Shown one piece after another: positions 6,856 through 16,547 of a stretch of 64,000 nucleotides of DNA. A program made the position numbers and the translations under genes. Origin of the DNA: Saprospirales bacterium. GTDB lineage: Bacteria; Bacteroidota; Bacteroidia; Chitinophagales; Saprospiraceae. The notes under the pieces were generated by a model, which searched no databases, was not told the origin of the DNA, and saw only the letters and a program-made list of their open reading frames with translations. The stretch is taken from NCBI GenBank assembly GCA_016711045.1, contig JADJTT010000006.1, positions 62,001 to 126,000 on the forward strand, in the 5' to 3' direction. Position 1 is the first letter of the stretch. Each line of letters begins with the position of its first letter.

Positions 6856-7551
6856 CTACTCTTCCCCCTTCCCCTCAAACCGCACATACTTAATCCTTCT
6901 CCCCACCTCCAAATGCATCTTCTCATAGGTGGTTTTCAGCTCCAGCTCCTGCATGGGCAGGGGCTTGGCGTAGATATCGTCGTCGTGGTACAGGAGTTGG
7001 AAATCGCTTCGCGTGGCGAGCACCTCAAGGGTATATTCGTAGAGGGTGGGGTCGTCGGTTTTGAGGTGGATGAGGCCGCCGGGTTGGAGGATCTTTTTGT
7101 ATGCTTCAAGAAAAATGGGCGCCGTGAGCCTTCGGTTCGGGCTATTGAGGAAGGGGTCGGCGAACGTGATCCAGATCTCGCTGATCTCTCCGGGACCGAA
7201 AAATTGGGAGATCAATTCGATGCGGGTGCGCAGGAAGGCTGCGTTGTCGAGTTTTTCGGCAAGGGCTTTCCGGGCGCCTTTCCAAATCCGGGCGCCTTTG
7301 ATGTCTACTCCGATGAAATGGCGTTGCGGGTACATCCGGGCCAATCCAAGGGTATACTCCCCACCTCCGCAGGCGAGTTCGAGGGTAATGGGGTGGTCGG
7401 CCCCGAAATGGCGTTCGTTCCAATGCCCTTTCAGGTCGATGGGCTCGCCGTCGATGCCCGTCAGTTGAGGATCTTTGAAGGAGAAGTTCTCAAAGACGTT
7501 GGGGAACGTCAGCAGCTCTGAAAATTTTTCCAGTTTATTTCGTTTGCTCAT
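6856..7551 (-). CDS. trmB: tRNA (guanine-N7-)-methyltransferase
   Basis: TrmB places m7G at position 46 of many tRNAs, using S-adenosylmethionine, in the cytoplasm. The 231-residue protein has the SAM-binding loop ELACGGGEYTLGLA near residue 60, the acidic strand FIGVDIKGARIWKGA, and the family block ITFADPFLNSPNRRL, where the usual PDPW is ADPF but the Asp is kept. LHLKTDD-type residues (IHLKTDDPTLYEY) complete the fold. Length is typical. The ATG at 7551 lies inside the end of the upstream hydrolase gene (overlap of 17 bases), so the two are probably co-transcribed. It lies three genes from the intron-bearing tRNA, but I infer no link. Confidence 0.92.
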   Translation of the reverse strand: MSKRNKLEKFSELLTFPNVFENFSFKDPQLTGIDGEPIDLKGHWNERHFGADHPITLELACGGGEYTLGLARMYPQRHFIGVDIKGARIWKGARKALAEKLDNAAFLRTRIELISQFFGPGEISEIWITFADPFLNSPNRRLTAPIFLEAYKKILQPGGLIHLKTDDPTLYEYTLEVLATRSDFQLLYHDDDIYAKPLPMQELELKTTYEKMHLEVGRRIKYVRFEGKGEE

Positions 7552-8358
7552 CTTGTACGCTTAACACATTTTTCATCTCCGCCACATACTTATCAAAATA
7601 CAACAAATTATTGTGCGACCCGCCGGGGATCTGGAAAAAACGGTCGTCGGGTTTTAGCGATGATTTGAGATAAACGGCCACTTTGAACGGCACCACGAGG
7701 TCTTCGTCGCCCTGGAATATGTAGACCGGCACAGTCACTTTTTTCAGCCATCGGTAATTGGGGAACAGGAATTTAAAAAGAATGCCGGCGGGAGGAACGG
7801 GAAATAAGCCCTGAACAAATGGCGCATACTGGCAAACGGTGTTTCGAGAATGACCATCCTCGCCTCTACCCGTCCGGCCAGCCAGGTGGCAAACGCAGAG
7901 CCCAGCGAGCGGCCAAAGATGACGATCTGCTCCGGGGGATAGTGCTGGCGGATGAAGTTGTAGACCGCCTGGGCGTCCTGATACATGAGTTGCTCGGTGC
8001 GCAGTCCCTTGCTCTTTCCGTAGCCCCGGTAGTCGTAGGTAAAGAAATCGTAGCCGAGCTGGGAAAAGAAATAGTGCAGGTGTCCCCAGCGGCGTAGGCT
8101 TCCGCTATTTCCGTGGAAGTAGAGGATAACCCCGTTGGCTTTGGGTTGTTGGTCCTGCCTGAACCACAGGGCATTGAGCCGGCCGTTGGTTCCGGACGAT
8201 AAGAATAGCTCTTCGTAAGGCCGCTGGAAGACGAAGGTATACCCTTGAGAAAGACGCTCCGGACGAAAGATGAAATATTCCTGGATCACCCCGGTAAAGA
8301 GGTTGCCCAAGGCCATTGCTATCAACAAAAAGATCAGTGCGGTGATCCAATATTCCAT
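7535..8358 (-). pseudogene. alpha/beta hydrolase with N-terminal anchor, single frameshift
   Basis: The first frame (8358-7744) encodes a membrane anchor (WITALIFLLIAMALGNLF), the oxyanion block VILYFHGNSGSLRRWG, DYRGYGKSKG and the nucleophile elbow IFGRSLGSAFA (Ser). It then loses frame near 7785-7795, where one base is missing, and ends early. The other frame resumes as FKFLFPNYRWLKKVTVPVYI and supplies FQGDEDLVVPF (the acid) and GGSHNNL (the His). Repaired, it is a complete bem46-like hydrolase of about 273 residues. An intact paralog is at 55898-56755 and shows what the repaired protein should look like. As written, the catalytic Asp and His are lost. It may be a pseudogene or a single-base error. 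Confidence 0.75.
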
Positions 8359-8475
8359 ACGGCGGCAAAACTAGGTAATTTTCAACTGGCAATGATTATG
8401 TTTGCGTTACAACGAACGCATGTATTCGATTGTCTCTACCTTGGAACACATTTTTTACCCATAAATACCATTTTC

Positions 8476-9354
8476 ATGAAAGGCATTGTTACCTCTCTCT
8501 TCCTCCTCGCCCTTACCGTTTTCGGCGGTGCACAGGGGTTGACGTACGGATTTAAGGCGGGACTGAATTTTTCGACCCTGAATGGCGACCTGGAAAAGGA
8601 TGACGCGGGTGTTACGGTAGAGGAATTTAACCGCGTGACCGGTTTTCATATAGGGGTGGGGTTTTCCTATAATTTCACGGATTATCTGGGCGCCCGGGCC
8701 GAGTTGATGTATTCCCAGAAAGGAGTTCGCTACCAGTATGATGGAGCTTCGTATGATACACACACCTCCAAGACCGGCACCCCCATAATTGGCAATGGAA
8801 TACGTACCACTACGAATAACGTGCTCAATTCTTATATCGACCTGCCGGTTACCGTGTATGTCCGCCCGTTCGAATGGCTGGAAATCAGCGTGGGGCCTAG
8901 CATTGGGTTTCTGGTTGGCGCTACGGGCGCCGGGTCGACGACATTCAGCGGAAAAACGATAGGAGGAACCACCATTCCGGAACACTCCCTGACCTTGGCC
9001 TACAATTATCTGGGGGATGAAACAGGGGGCGCGGATTTCAACAATCCGACTACCATTAAAATTGGGAACCAGGAGGTAGAACTGCCCGGGAATGTAGGCG
9101 CCTATTACGACATTCCCCGCGGCGAGGGCAACTTCTTCAACGTATTGGATATTGGCCTCAACGCCGGGTTGTCGGTCTACCTGAGCAAGACCCTCTACCT
9201 CGGCGGCCGCTTGAATTACGGGCTCTCCGATGCGACGAATAATAATTACGATTTCTCCCAGGTTAAGCTGGATGCGGATAATGCACGCATTCCCCGCTCC
9301 GATTTTGACCGTAACGTGTCGATACAGGCGTCGGTAGGGTTTAATTTGAAGTAA
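8476..9354 (+). CDS. outer-membrane beta-barrel protein, PorT-like family
   Basis: The ATG at 8476 begins a signal peptide (IVTSLFLLALTVFGGAQG); the frame is open further upstream, but without a signal. The mature 270 residues show alternating strands typical of the outer-membrane beta-barrel family PF13568: LTYGFKAGLNFSTL, FHIGVGFSYNFTDYLGARAE, LMYSQKGVRY, YIDLPVTVYVRPFEWLEISVG, and near the end AGLSVYLSKTLYLGGRLNYG. Such proteins sit in the outer membrane; most have no known ligand. It stands alone, facing a divergent hydrolase gene, and ends in a strong terminator that overlaps its stop codon. Confidence 0.8.
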   Translation: MKGIVTSLFLLALTVFGGAQGLTYGFKAGLNFSTLNGDLEKDDAGVTVEEFNRVTGFHIGVGFSYNFTDYLGARAELMYSQKGVRYQYDGASYDTHTSKTGTPIIGNGIRTTTNNVLNSYIDLPVTVYVRPFEWLEISVGPSIGFLVGATGAGSTTFSGKTIGGTTIPEHSLTLAYNYLGDETGGADFNNPTTIKIGNQEVELPGNVGAYYDIPRGEGNFFNVLDIGLNAGLSVYLSKTLYLGGRLNYGLSDATNNNYDFSQVKLDADNARIPRSDFDRNVSIQASVGFNLK

Positions 9355-9395
9355 TATCAAAAGAAGGGCGCTGCAACGCCCTTCTTTTGATATTA
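9352..9395. terminator. bidirectional terminator overlapping a stop codon
   Basis: A perfect 19-bp stem with a 6-base loop CTGCAA, whose first three bases are the TAA stop of the beta-barrel gene. The DUF3137 gene converges 5 bases further on, so one hairpin serves both genes. Confidence 0.85.
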
Positions 9396-9399
9396 GCAC

Positions 9400-10326
9400 T
9401 TAATGCAGCTTATCAAAATCCTCTACGATATCGAGTAGCATCATGATATCTTCGTAGAATTCTCTGACCAGTTCGAAACTGATATTGGACTGGAAGAAGT
9501 AAGGCTCCAGGATGTTTCGATCGCCGGTGATGGCGAGGTATACATTTTTGTCGATGAAGGAAATGTAGATCTCTTTACCGGTCTCAGCGCGGTAGGCTAC
9601 CAGGATGTTTTGCATATCAACCGACAGGAGGTCGCGCACCTTGGCGTCGCGGGTGGCGTAGGAGAGGAAGTCCTCCCGGAATTCTTCACTCCGCATCATG
9701 TCATTGATGTTCCGGGCTCCGGTACCTACCACATCCCGAATGGCGCGGGACAGATACTGCCGGTATTCGCGGGGGAGGATGACGATGGTGCCCTGCAGGG
9801 ATTCTTCCAACTGGGCGTGGAGGAAGATGCCCTTGAATACGTAGTTGAGCCGGCTGCGCACCCGGGAAAATTCGCGGACGTTGAGCTCGCAGAGCTCGAA
9901 AGCGATGCTGCCGATACTCCCTTTGATATAATCCTCCGCTTCATACACATCTGCGTTCGTGCCGAAGAGCAAGCTTTCCAAAAATCGATCTTTGGACAGC
10001 CCCCCCTTTGCATCGTACTGTAGGGCGCCGTAGTTGACGCTGTCGTCGATGAAGTCCAGAATGAGATTGACCACCTGGGGTTTGAAGATCCGCGTGAACC
10101 GCCGGATACGGTACCCCAGGTAAGAGATGTAAATGCCAATGGGCAGGGAGAGCAGGAGCGAGATAAACCAGACGCCTACGAATATTTCGAAAAGGATCAC
10201 TCCTGCCAGAAACAGCAAAGACAGGAAGAGCAGCAGTAACAGGCGCTTCCGTTGCTGGTCCAGCCGCATGAGTTCCGGATGGATCGTATGGTTGTAAAAA
10301 ATACGGAATTCTTCCAGGCGTCGCAT
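9400..10326 (-). CDS. DUF3137-type membrane protein
   Basis: The 308-residue protein has a short charged N-terminus, two adjacent membrane segments (LLLLLFLSLLFLAGVILFEI and WFISLLLSLPIGIYISYLGY, about residues 29-72), then a soluble domain with DYIKGSIGSIAFELCELN, GIFLHAQLEE and NVYLAITGDRNILEPYFFQ. This arrangement, with a domain that contains the FELCEL and FKG-FL motifs, matches my memory of DUF3137 proteins, whose role is not known. The gene has no close neighbours on its strand. A 490-bp gap lies upstream of its start. The assignment rests on pattern recall only. Confidence 0.6.
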   Translation of the reverse strand: MRRLEEFRIFYNHTIHPELMRLDQQRKRLLLLLFLSLLFLAGVILFEIFVGVWFISLLLSLPIGIYISYLGYRIRRFTRIFKPQVVNLILDFIDDSVNYGALQYDAKGGLSKDRFLESLLFGTNADVYEAEDYIKGSIGSIAFELCELNVREFSRVRSRLNYVFKGIFLHAQLEESLQGTIVILPREYRQYLSRAIRDVVGTGARNINDMMRSEEFREDFLSYATRDAKVRDLLSVDMQNILVAYRAETGKEIYISFIDKNVYLAITGDRNILEPYFFQSNISFELVREFYEDIMMLLDIVEDFDKLH

Positions 10327-10820
10327 GTAATTCAGGTCTTGGTCAAAAGTGCCATTTTTTTGTCATTTCGTTGGCAAGCCGGCGTTCAAATTTTTTTAAG
10401 AGGCATGAGAAGGAATAAATATCGGCTCTTTTTTGTCGGTGAATTCCACTCCATTCCTTTCGTTTTGTTTATGCAGGAAATTAATTTTTCCGTAACTTTG
10501 CCAGTCGCTAATTCAGCGATAGTCTATAATATGGAATACGTAGTGTAGGATTTTTTTTACAAAAGTACTATTCCAGTTGCGGGAAAAACCTGTATGGTGA
10601 ATGCAATTGGTATAATTATATCCATAGAAATTGGTCTGCAATAGTCATTCAGCCTCTCTTCCTTTCCTCCCTTCCACGAACGTGGATCACCAACCATTTT
10701 CTTTTAAATACCGGCAAAGCAGGGCGTTCAATTTTTTTTCGCACAAAAGAGGTGGGAGAAGGCAGCGTAACCTGGAGAAATCGCATTATTCGTTTAGGTC
10801 ATTATGAAAAAAATGCTTTT
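10327..10820. other. intergenic region upstream of the susC operon
   Basis: This 494-bp gap lies between the divergent DUF3137 and susC genes and should hold both promoters. TAACTTTG at 10493-10500 fits the Bacteroidota -7 consensus TAnnTTTG, but it is 320 bases from the susC start, which would give a long leader. Just before the susC ATG, the bases 10804-10824 form a 6-codon reading frame (MKKMLL) whose TGA overlaps the start codon. No gene or RNA structure is otherwise clear. Confidence 0.45.
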
Positions 10821-13799
10821 ATGAAGACACATTTACTGAGTAGAACCGCTTTTTATTTCCTGATGCTGTTATTGCCGGGAGCCCTAGTCGGCCAGTTTAC
10901 AGGTACAGAAACCGTGGTGGATGATAACACCAATGAACCGCTTATTTTTGCCAACGTATTGGTGGTGGAAAATCCGACAGTCGGTACCAATACAGACTTC
11001 GATGGCGCATTTACATTGGAAGTGCCGGAAGGCAGCAAGCAGCTGAGATTTAGCTATACCGGGTACATCGAGCAAACCATTGAGATTGGTGCCAATCGCC
11101 AATTTGAAGTCCGGCTCAAGTCCGGGGTGGAGTTGGAAAAGATCATTGTCATCGGCTACACCACCCAGAAGAAGTCTGACAAGACAGGAGCGGTGGCCAG
11201 TGTGACGGCAGATGAGCTGAACCAGGGTCGATTGAGCGATCCGATCCAGGGCCTCCAGGGGAAAGCTGCCGGGGTGAATGTATCGAAGCAAGGGGGCGAT
11301 CCCAATGCCGGATTCTCCGTCAATATCCGGGGTGCAGCAGGCCTTACTTCGGGAACGGGGCCCTTGTTCGTAGTGGATGGCGTGCCGGGCGTAGACCCCA
11401 CCACGCTCAACCCCGACGATATCGAGTCTTTCAACGTGCTTAAGGATGCTTCTTCGGCTGCTATCTATGGTTCACGCGGCGCCAATGGCGTCATCCTGAT
11501 CACCACAAAGGGCGCAGGACTTGGCAAGAAAAAGGACGGAGTTATAAGCAGCGTAGAGTATAGTGGGTTTGTTTCCGTGGATAATGTCGCCAGAAAGCTT
11601 GATTTTCTGGATGCGGACCAGGTGCGCAATTTCGCAAATCAGACGGGCGCTACGTTTATCGACAACGGCGCTAATACGGATTGGCAGGACGAGATTTACA
11701 GAACCGGGATTTCCAATATGCATACCCTTGCTTTTTCAGGAGCGACGGAAGTATCCGGTTACCGCGCGTCTTTGTCGGCAAACACCATCCAGGGCGTTTT
11801 GGAAGGGTCTTCCAAGAAGCGGTATATCGGTCGTCTGAACCTGTCGCAAAAAGCCCTTAACAACCGGTTAACCCTATCCGGGCGCCTTTCCGCCACTATC
11901 GAAAACAACGACTACGTGAACTATGGCGGGGGTATTAGCCCGAGCAACGTGATCTACCAGGCTTTCCGCCGGAGCCCCGTCGATCCGGTATATAACGAGG
12001 ACGGGACGTATTTTGAAACAGACCGGTCTTTCCAATACTTCAACCCGGTAGCGATTATAAATGACTACCAGAATTTGCGGGAGGCAAAACGGTATTTGGG
12101 CAACTTCAGAGCCGACCTGGAAATCCTCCAGGGACTGACAGGATCGGTCAATATTGCCTATATCAGAGACGATGGGGAGAATTTCTATTTCGAACCCAGC
12201 TTTACACCTTCCAATACCACCGAAGGGTTGGGACGGAGGTCGTACAGCAATCATGAATCCAAGCTGATCGAGACGACCCTCAACTATCTGCGGACCCTCC
12301 CCGGAGGGCATTCGCTTAACCTCGTCGCCGGGCATTCCTATCAAGTGGATAACTACGACGGCTTTACAGCCCAGGGGCAGCAGGCACAATCCGATTATGT
12401 GACGTCGAATAACCTCGAAGCGCTGCTGTTACTCCAGCCGGGCAGCATCTCCTCGTATAAAAATCAGGCGTTGCTGGCGTCCTTCTTCGGACGGGTAGTT
12501 TACGACTTTGACAAGAGATACTTTTTGACTGCCACCCTTCGCCGGGATGGATCGTCCAAGTTTGGCCAGAATAACGAGTGGGGTTTATTTCCTTCCGCTT
12601 CGTTGGGCTGGAACTTGTTGCGCGAGTCATTCATGAGCAATGTGGACCTTTTCTCCCAACTGAAAGTCCGGGTCGGCTACGGGATTACCGGTAACCAGGA
12701 AATTCCGGCGTTTTTGGATGCGTCCTATTACGGACCTGCCGGAACGGCCATCAACCCGGAAACTGGGGAAATCGTTATTTCCTTCAACAACATCGGCGAT
12801 GTAAACCCCAACCCGGACCTGAAATGGGAACAAAACGAAGAATTGAATGTGGGCCTGGATTTTGGGTTCTTTAACGATCGAATCGCCGGTTCGTTGGAAT
12901 ACTACCGCAAAACGACAAATGACTTGATCTATCGCTATGAATTGCCGGTGCCGCCCAACCGCAACCGGTATATTTATGCCAATGCAGGCGTTATTCAGAA
13001 CAATGGGTTGGAAGCTACCATTCAGGCGTTCATACTGAATAAGCCGAGTGCCAAGTGGAAGACCATTCTGACCTTTTCCACCAACCAGCAAAAAACGGTG
13101 AGCTTGTCTAACGACAAATACGACCTGGATGAGATCCGGACCCTTTATGTGTCCGGCCGTGGCCTGGTCGGGGGCGAAAACTGGACGCAGCTCATCAAGC
13201 CGGGGTATGAGATCGGTACGTTCTTCCTCCCGGAATATGCAGGGCTGTCAGATGACGGCAAATTCCTGTTTTATACCGCTGCTGGTGGGGTGACCCGCGA
13301 TGTGGATCTGGCCGAACGAAGGGCAGTGGGCAGTGCGCAACCCGACTTCATCCTTGGATGGTCCAACTATTTTGACCTGGGCAAAGGATTCGACGCCAGT
13401 TTCTCGGTGCGGGCAATGGTCGGGCACAAAATCCTGAATGTGACCCGCATGGTGTTCAGCAACCCGGCTGACCTGCCAACCCTCAACACCCTGCAAGAGG
13501 CGCTGGATGAATACGACAGAGGGCTTACCAGCAGCCCCATCGTGAGCAGCTACTACCTGGAAGACGGTTCTTTTGCCAAGTTGGATAACTTGGTGGTCGG
13601 ATATACCTTTGGTAACTTCAACTCTAAGTACCTCAAGCGGCTTCGGGTATATTTTTCCGGCTCCAACCTGTTTGTGCTGACCAAATACACCGGACTTGAT
13701 CCGGAGTTGAATTATGGCGGTCTGGAGTTTGGACGGGATCAATACGATGTATATCCCAAAACGAGAAGCTTGACATTTGGTATTAACGCAACTTTTTAA
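10821..13799 (+). CDS. SusC/RagA-type TonB-linked outer-membrane transporter
   Basis: SusC proteins form the TonB-dependent barrel beneath a SusD lid and import oligosaccharides or peptides. The frame opens at 10752, but the ATG at 10821 gives the signal peptide (AFYFLMLLLPGALVGQ). Next is a CarboxypepD_reg-like domain (about residues 27-110, FDGAFTLEVPEGSKQLRFSY), the linker VIGYTTQKKSDKTGAVASV, the plug with LQGKAAGVNV, VVDGVPG and IEVLKDASSAAIYGSRGANG-type signature (here FNVLKDASSAAIYGSRGANG), and a barrel ending GINATF with a terminal aromatic. At 992 residues it is a normal size. susD follows after 10 bases. The ligand cannot be told from the sequence. Confidence 0.93.
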   Translation: MKTHLLSRTAFYFLMLLLPGALVGQFTGTETVVDDNTNEPLIFANVLVVENPTVGTNTDFDGAFTLEVPEGSKQLRFSYTGYIEQTIEIGANRQFEVRLKSGVELEKIIVIGYTTQKKSDKTGAVASVTADELNQGRLSDPIQGLQGKAAGVNVSKQGGDPNAGFSVNIRGAAGLTSGTGPLFVVDGVPGVDPTTLNPDDIESFNVLKDASSAAIYGSRGANGVILITTKGAGLGKKKDGVISSVEYSGFVSVDNVARKLDFLDADQVRNFANQTGATFIDNGANTDWQDEIYRTGISNMHTLAFSGATEVSGYRASLSANTIQGVLEGSSKKRYIGRLNLSQKALNNRLTLSGRLSATIENNDYVNYGGGISPSNVIYQAFRRSPVDPVYNEDGTYFETDRSFQYFNPVAIINDYQNLREAKRYLGNFRADLEILQGLTGSVNIAYIRDDGENFYFEPSFTPSNTTEGLGRRSYSNHESKLIETTLNYLRTLPGGHSLNLVAGHSYQVDNYDGFTAQGQQAQSDYVTSNNLEALLLLQPGSISSYKNQALLASFFGRVVYDFDKRYFLTATLRRDGSSKFGQNNEWGLFPSASLGWNLLRESFMSNVDLFSQLKVRVGYGITGNQEIPAFLDASYYGPAGTAINPETGEIVISFNNIGDVNPNPDLKWEQNEELNVGLDFGFFNDRIAGSLEYYRKTTNDLIYRYELPVPPNRNRYIYANAGVIQNNGLEATIQAFILNKPSAKWKTILTFSTNQQKTVSLSNDKYDLDEIRTLYVSGRGLVGGENWTQLIKPGYEIGTFFLPEYAGLSDDGKFLFYTAAGGVTRDVDLAERRAVGSAQPDFILGWSNYFDLGKGFDASFSVRAMVGHKILNVTRMVFSNPADLPTLNTLQEALDEYDRGLTSSPIVSSYYLEDGSFAKLDNLVVGYTFGNFNSKYLKRLRVYFSGSNLFVLTKYTGLDPELNYGGLEFGRDQYDVYPKTRSLTFGINATF

Positions 13800-13809
13800 T
13801 TGAATAAAC

Positions 13810-15285
13810 ATGAAAAAGATACTTTTCTTCATATCACTTTTATTCCTGGGCGTTTCATGCGTGAACCTGCAGGAGGAAGTTTTTGACAGGATCCCGGAAT
13901 CGGAATTTCCGGAGAATGAAGGGCAAGCGGCCCTCCGGGTGGTACCGACCTACCGCGAACTCACTGACCTGATCGACGATGCAGGCTGGTGGTTTTGGGC
14001 ACAGGAGGCATCCAGCGATGAACTGGTTTTCCCTACCCGTCTGACCGACTGGGAAGACGGCGGGAAATGGCGCGTATTGCATACCCATACCTGGGATAAC
14101 AATACCGAGGCTGTCAACCGCATGTGGTCGAATTTTTATGACGGGGTTTTCGAAGCCAATAAAGCTATTGATGAATTGGCGCCGTATGCGGATGACCCTG
14201 CTGCAAAAGTCACCATTTCCAAGCTCAAAGCACTTCGGGCTTTTTACTACTACCTGCTGATCGACAACTATGGCGATGTGCCTTTTGTCACCGCTTTCTT
14301 CGATGCACCCGCACAACCTGAAAAGGAAGATCGCGCGGTGATTTACGCCGCGTTGGTACAAGACCTTGAAGACGCACTGCCCTATTTACCTGCCAGCGCC
14401 AATAATTTTGCGGTTAGTAAGGGGATGGCCTTCACGCTGCTGGCCAAGCTGCACCTGAATGCAGAGGTTTACACGGGCACTGCCAGATGGGCGGAGGCCG
14501 AAGCTTACTGTGACAGCGTTATCCAGTTGAACAGATATAGGCTGGAGAGCGATCCGCTCGGACCGTTTGTGACCGCCAATGAAAACTCTCCCGAAAATAT
14601 TTTCACCATTCCCTTTGATGAGCTCAATGTGAAAGGATTCCGCCTGCACATGCGGACATTGCACTACCAACACAACCTGACGTATGACATGCCGGTAGGT
14701 CCCTGGAACGGCTGTGCCGCCACAGAGGATCAGTACAATTTATATGAGGCCGATGATCTCCGGAAAGCGGGATTCATCGTCGGGCCTCAATTTGCCAGCA
14801 ACGGACAGCCTTTGTACGATGAGACTGCGGATACCGAGGTAGTTATTGATCCGCATATCGCGGCACTGGTGATGGATGCTTCCTATTCCTATGCGGAAAT
14901 CCGCCTTTCCGGCGCCCGGATCGGAAAATTTGAGATTAAAAAAGGCGCAATGGAGAACTTGAGCAACGATTTTCCGTTCTTCCGATATGCCGATGTGTTG
15001 CTGATGAAAGCAGAGACCCTGATCCGCCAGGGTGGCAACGGCGATGATTATGTGAACGATATCCGGGAAAGAGCCGGATTGAACAAATGGAATGGGGTTA
15101 CCCTGAGTATGCTTTTGGAAGAGCGTGGCCGGGAAATGTTCTGCGAAGGCCACCGCCGCCAGGACCTTATCCGTTTCGGTAAATTTAACGATGCCAGATG
15201 GGAGAAACCTGTTTCCGGGCCTGAAAGGAAGACATTCCCTATCCCGCAATGGGCTATTGATGCCAACCCAAAACTTGGAGAATAA
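13810..15285 (+). CDS. SusD/RagB-type nutrient-binding lipoprotein
   Basis: SusD-like proteins are outer-membrane lipoproteins that cap the SusC barrel and bind the substrate. The signal ILFFISLLFLGVSC places the lipid Cys at residue 17, followed by LQEEVFDRIPESEF. The N-terminal helical TPR region shows VNRMWSNFYDGVFEANKAID and LRAFYYYLLIDNYGDVPFV; the C-terminal part has FPFFRYADVLLMKAETLIR, LLEERGREMFCEGHRRQDLI and RFGKF, a hallmark block of SusD/RagB. Length 491 is typical. It lies 10 bases after susC and 40 bases before the susE-like gene, forming one operon. Confidence 0.93.
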   Translation: MKKILFFISLLFLGVSCVNLQEEVFDRIPESEFPENEGQAALRVVPTYRELTDLIDDAGWWFWAQEASSDELVFPTRLTDWEDGGKWRVLHTHTWDNNTEAVNRMWSNFYDGVFEANKAIDELAPYADDPAAKVTISKLKALRAFYYYLLIDNYGDVPFVTAFFDAPAQPEKEDRAVIYAALVQDLEDALPYLPASANNFAVSKGMAFTLLAKLHLNAEVYTGTARWAEAEAYCDSVIQLNRYRLESDPLGPFVTANENSPENIFTIPFDELNVKGFRLHMRTLHYQHNLTYDMPVGPWNGCAATEDQYNLYEADDLRKAGFIVGPQFASNGQPLYDETADTEVVIDPHIAALVMDASYSYAEIRLSGARIGKFEIKKGAMENLSNDFPFFRYADVLLMKAETLIRQGGNGDDYVNDIRERAGLNKWNGVTLSMLLEERGREMFCEGHRRQDLIRFGKFNDARWEKPVSGPERKTFPIPQWAIDANPKLGE

Positions 15286-15325
15286 TTTTTTATTTTTTTT
15301 ATTTTAACCGTTTAATGAATTGACA

Positions 15326-16522
15326 ATGAAGGACTTATTATTTAAAACAGCAAGATTCGCCTCTTTGGTTTTGCTCCTTGGGGCCATCTCGATTTCGAGT
15401 TGTAAAAAAGATGATCCCGAACCCCCTGTAGTCGTAGAAGATGGATTCTATGTTCAGGGAGATGCTACCGCTTACACGGATTTCAACAACAAAGCCACGT
15501 TGCAGAAGACAAGGAATGAAGTAAAGCAAACAGAACGCGCGCAGCTTCTCGAAGTATTCGTAGCTGTGAAAGGTACCGGTGGATTTAACATCGTCGAAGT
15601 TTCCGGTTCTTCCAGGAAGACTTATGGCCCGGGTTCCACCTTTGGAGTTGTTACGAATGCCACCACGGATGAGCCTCAGGTAGAATTCCAGCGTGGAGAT
15701 TTCATTGAGACCGCCACCAAATTTACCGTGCCCAGTGATGGATTGTACCATGTGGTAATGGACACGGAAGTTGGGATCATAGCGATTATCCCGGTAAAAT
15801 ACTGGGGTTTGATCGGCGCTGCTACTCCGAACGGTTGGTCTGGCGATTCCAAGATGGAATCTACCGGATTCGACCTTAACACGATGACATTCCGCGCTAC
15901 CGACGTGGCTATGACCATTGGCGATTTCAAATTCCGCTACTCCGGTGGCTGGAAAGTGGAGATCGATCCGACCTTCGATTTGGGGGGTGGCGATATGGGT
16001 ATTAAAGTGAACACCAACTTTGGTGGCGCTGTAGGTGCGCTGGTGCCTGGTGGCGACAATATGCCCAATACAGTAAGTGGTTATTACACCGCTACCATGA
16101 CCTGGACCGCTGGTTCCGGCTTCACGGCTACGATGGTAAAAACCGGTGACCTGCCTCTCAAGGACTGGTCGAATATCGAACTTGGTCTGATTGGCAACGG
16201 CTTGGTTGTGGGTGGCGTGCAGCACGACTGGAACTCTGGTGTTTACCTGAACAAGCCTGCTGCGAATGGCTCGAAGTACACCTATTCCTGGCCGGGTGTG
16301 GAAGTAACTACCGCAGGTAGCTTCAAGATCCGCGAAGGAGATAATTGGGACAACGCGAGCTTTGGCTTCCCACAGGTGGTTATGGCCGGCGATGGCGCTG
16401 CTGATTTTGAAACCAACGGCGATGGCAACTTCGTTCCGAAAGTAGACGGAGCTATGTACAACATCTCGTTTGAAATCGACGCCGCTACGGATACCAATAC
16501 CTTTACCGTAACGAAGATCTAA
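15326..16522 (+). CDS. SusE/SusF-like surface glycan-binding lipoprotein
   Basis: The third gene of the operon encodes a lipoprotein (signal ending GAISISSC, Cys near residue 26, followed by KKDDPEPP, a typical surface-export tail). The 370-residue mature part has repeated beta modules: YWGLIGAATPNGWSGD, MTFRATDVAMTIGDFKFRYSG and, later, GSFKIREGDNWDNASFGFP, resembling the starch-binding modules of SusE and SusF. Such proteins hold glycans at the surface. The ATG at 15326 is chosen; a TTG at 15320 is possible. The pattern with GWSGD and KFR suggests an alpha-glucan or similar glycan, but that is inference. A terminator follows. Confidence 0.8.
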   Translation: MKDLLFKTARFASLVLLLGAISISSCKKDDPEPPVVVEDGFYVQGDATAYTDFNNKATLQKTRNEVKQTERAQLLEVFVAVKGTGGFNIVEVSGSSRKTYGPGSTFGVVTNATTDEPQVEFQRGDFIETATKFTVPSDGLYHVVMDTEVGIIAIIPVKYWGLIGAATPNGWSGDSKMESTGFDLNTMTFRATDVAMTIGDFKFRYSGGWKVEIDPTFDLGGGDMGIKVNTNFGGAVGALVPGGDNMPNTVSGYYTATMTWTAGSGFTATMVKTGDLPLKDWSNIELGLIGNGLVVGGVQHDWNSGVYLNKPAANGSKYTYSWPGVEVTTAGSFKIREGDNWDNASFGFPQVVMAGDGAADFETNGDGNFVPKVDGAMYNISFEIDAATDTNTFTVTKI

Positions 16523-16547
16523 TTTCAGTATTGAAAAGATATGCAGA

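Noticed and set aside
8455..9399. Minus-strand open frame of 314 codons opposite the beta-barrel gene
   Set aside because: It reads through the shared terminator and has no family motif.
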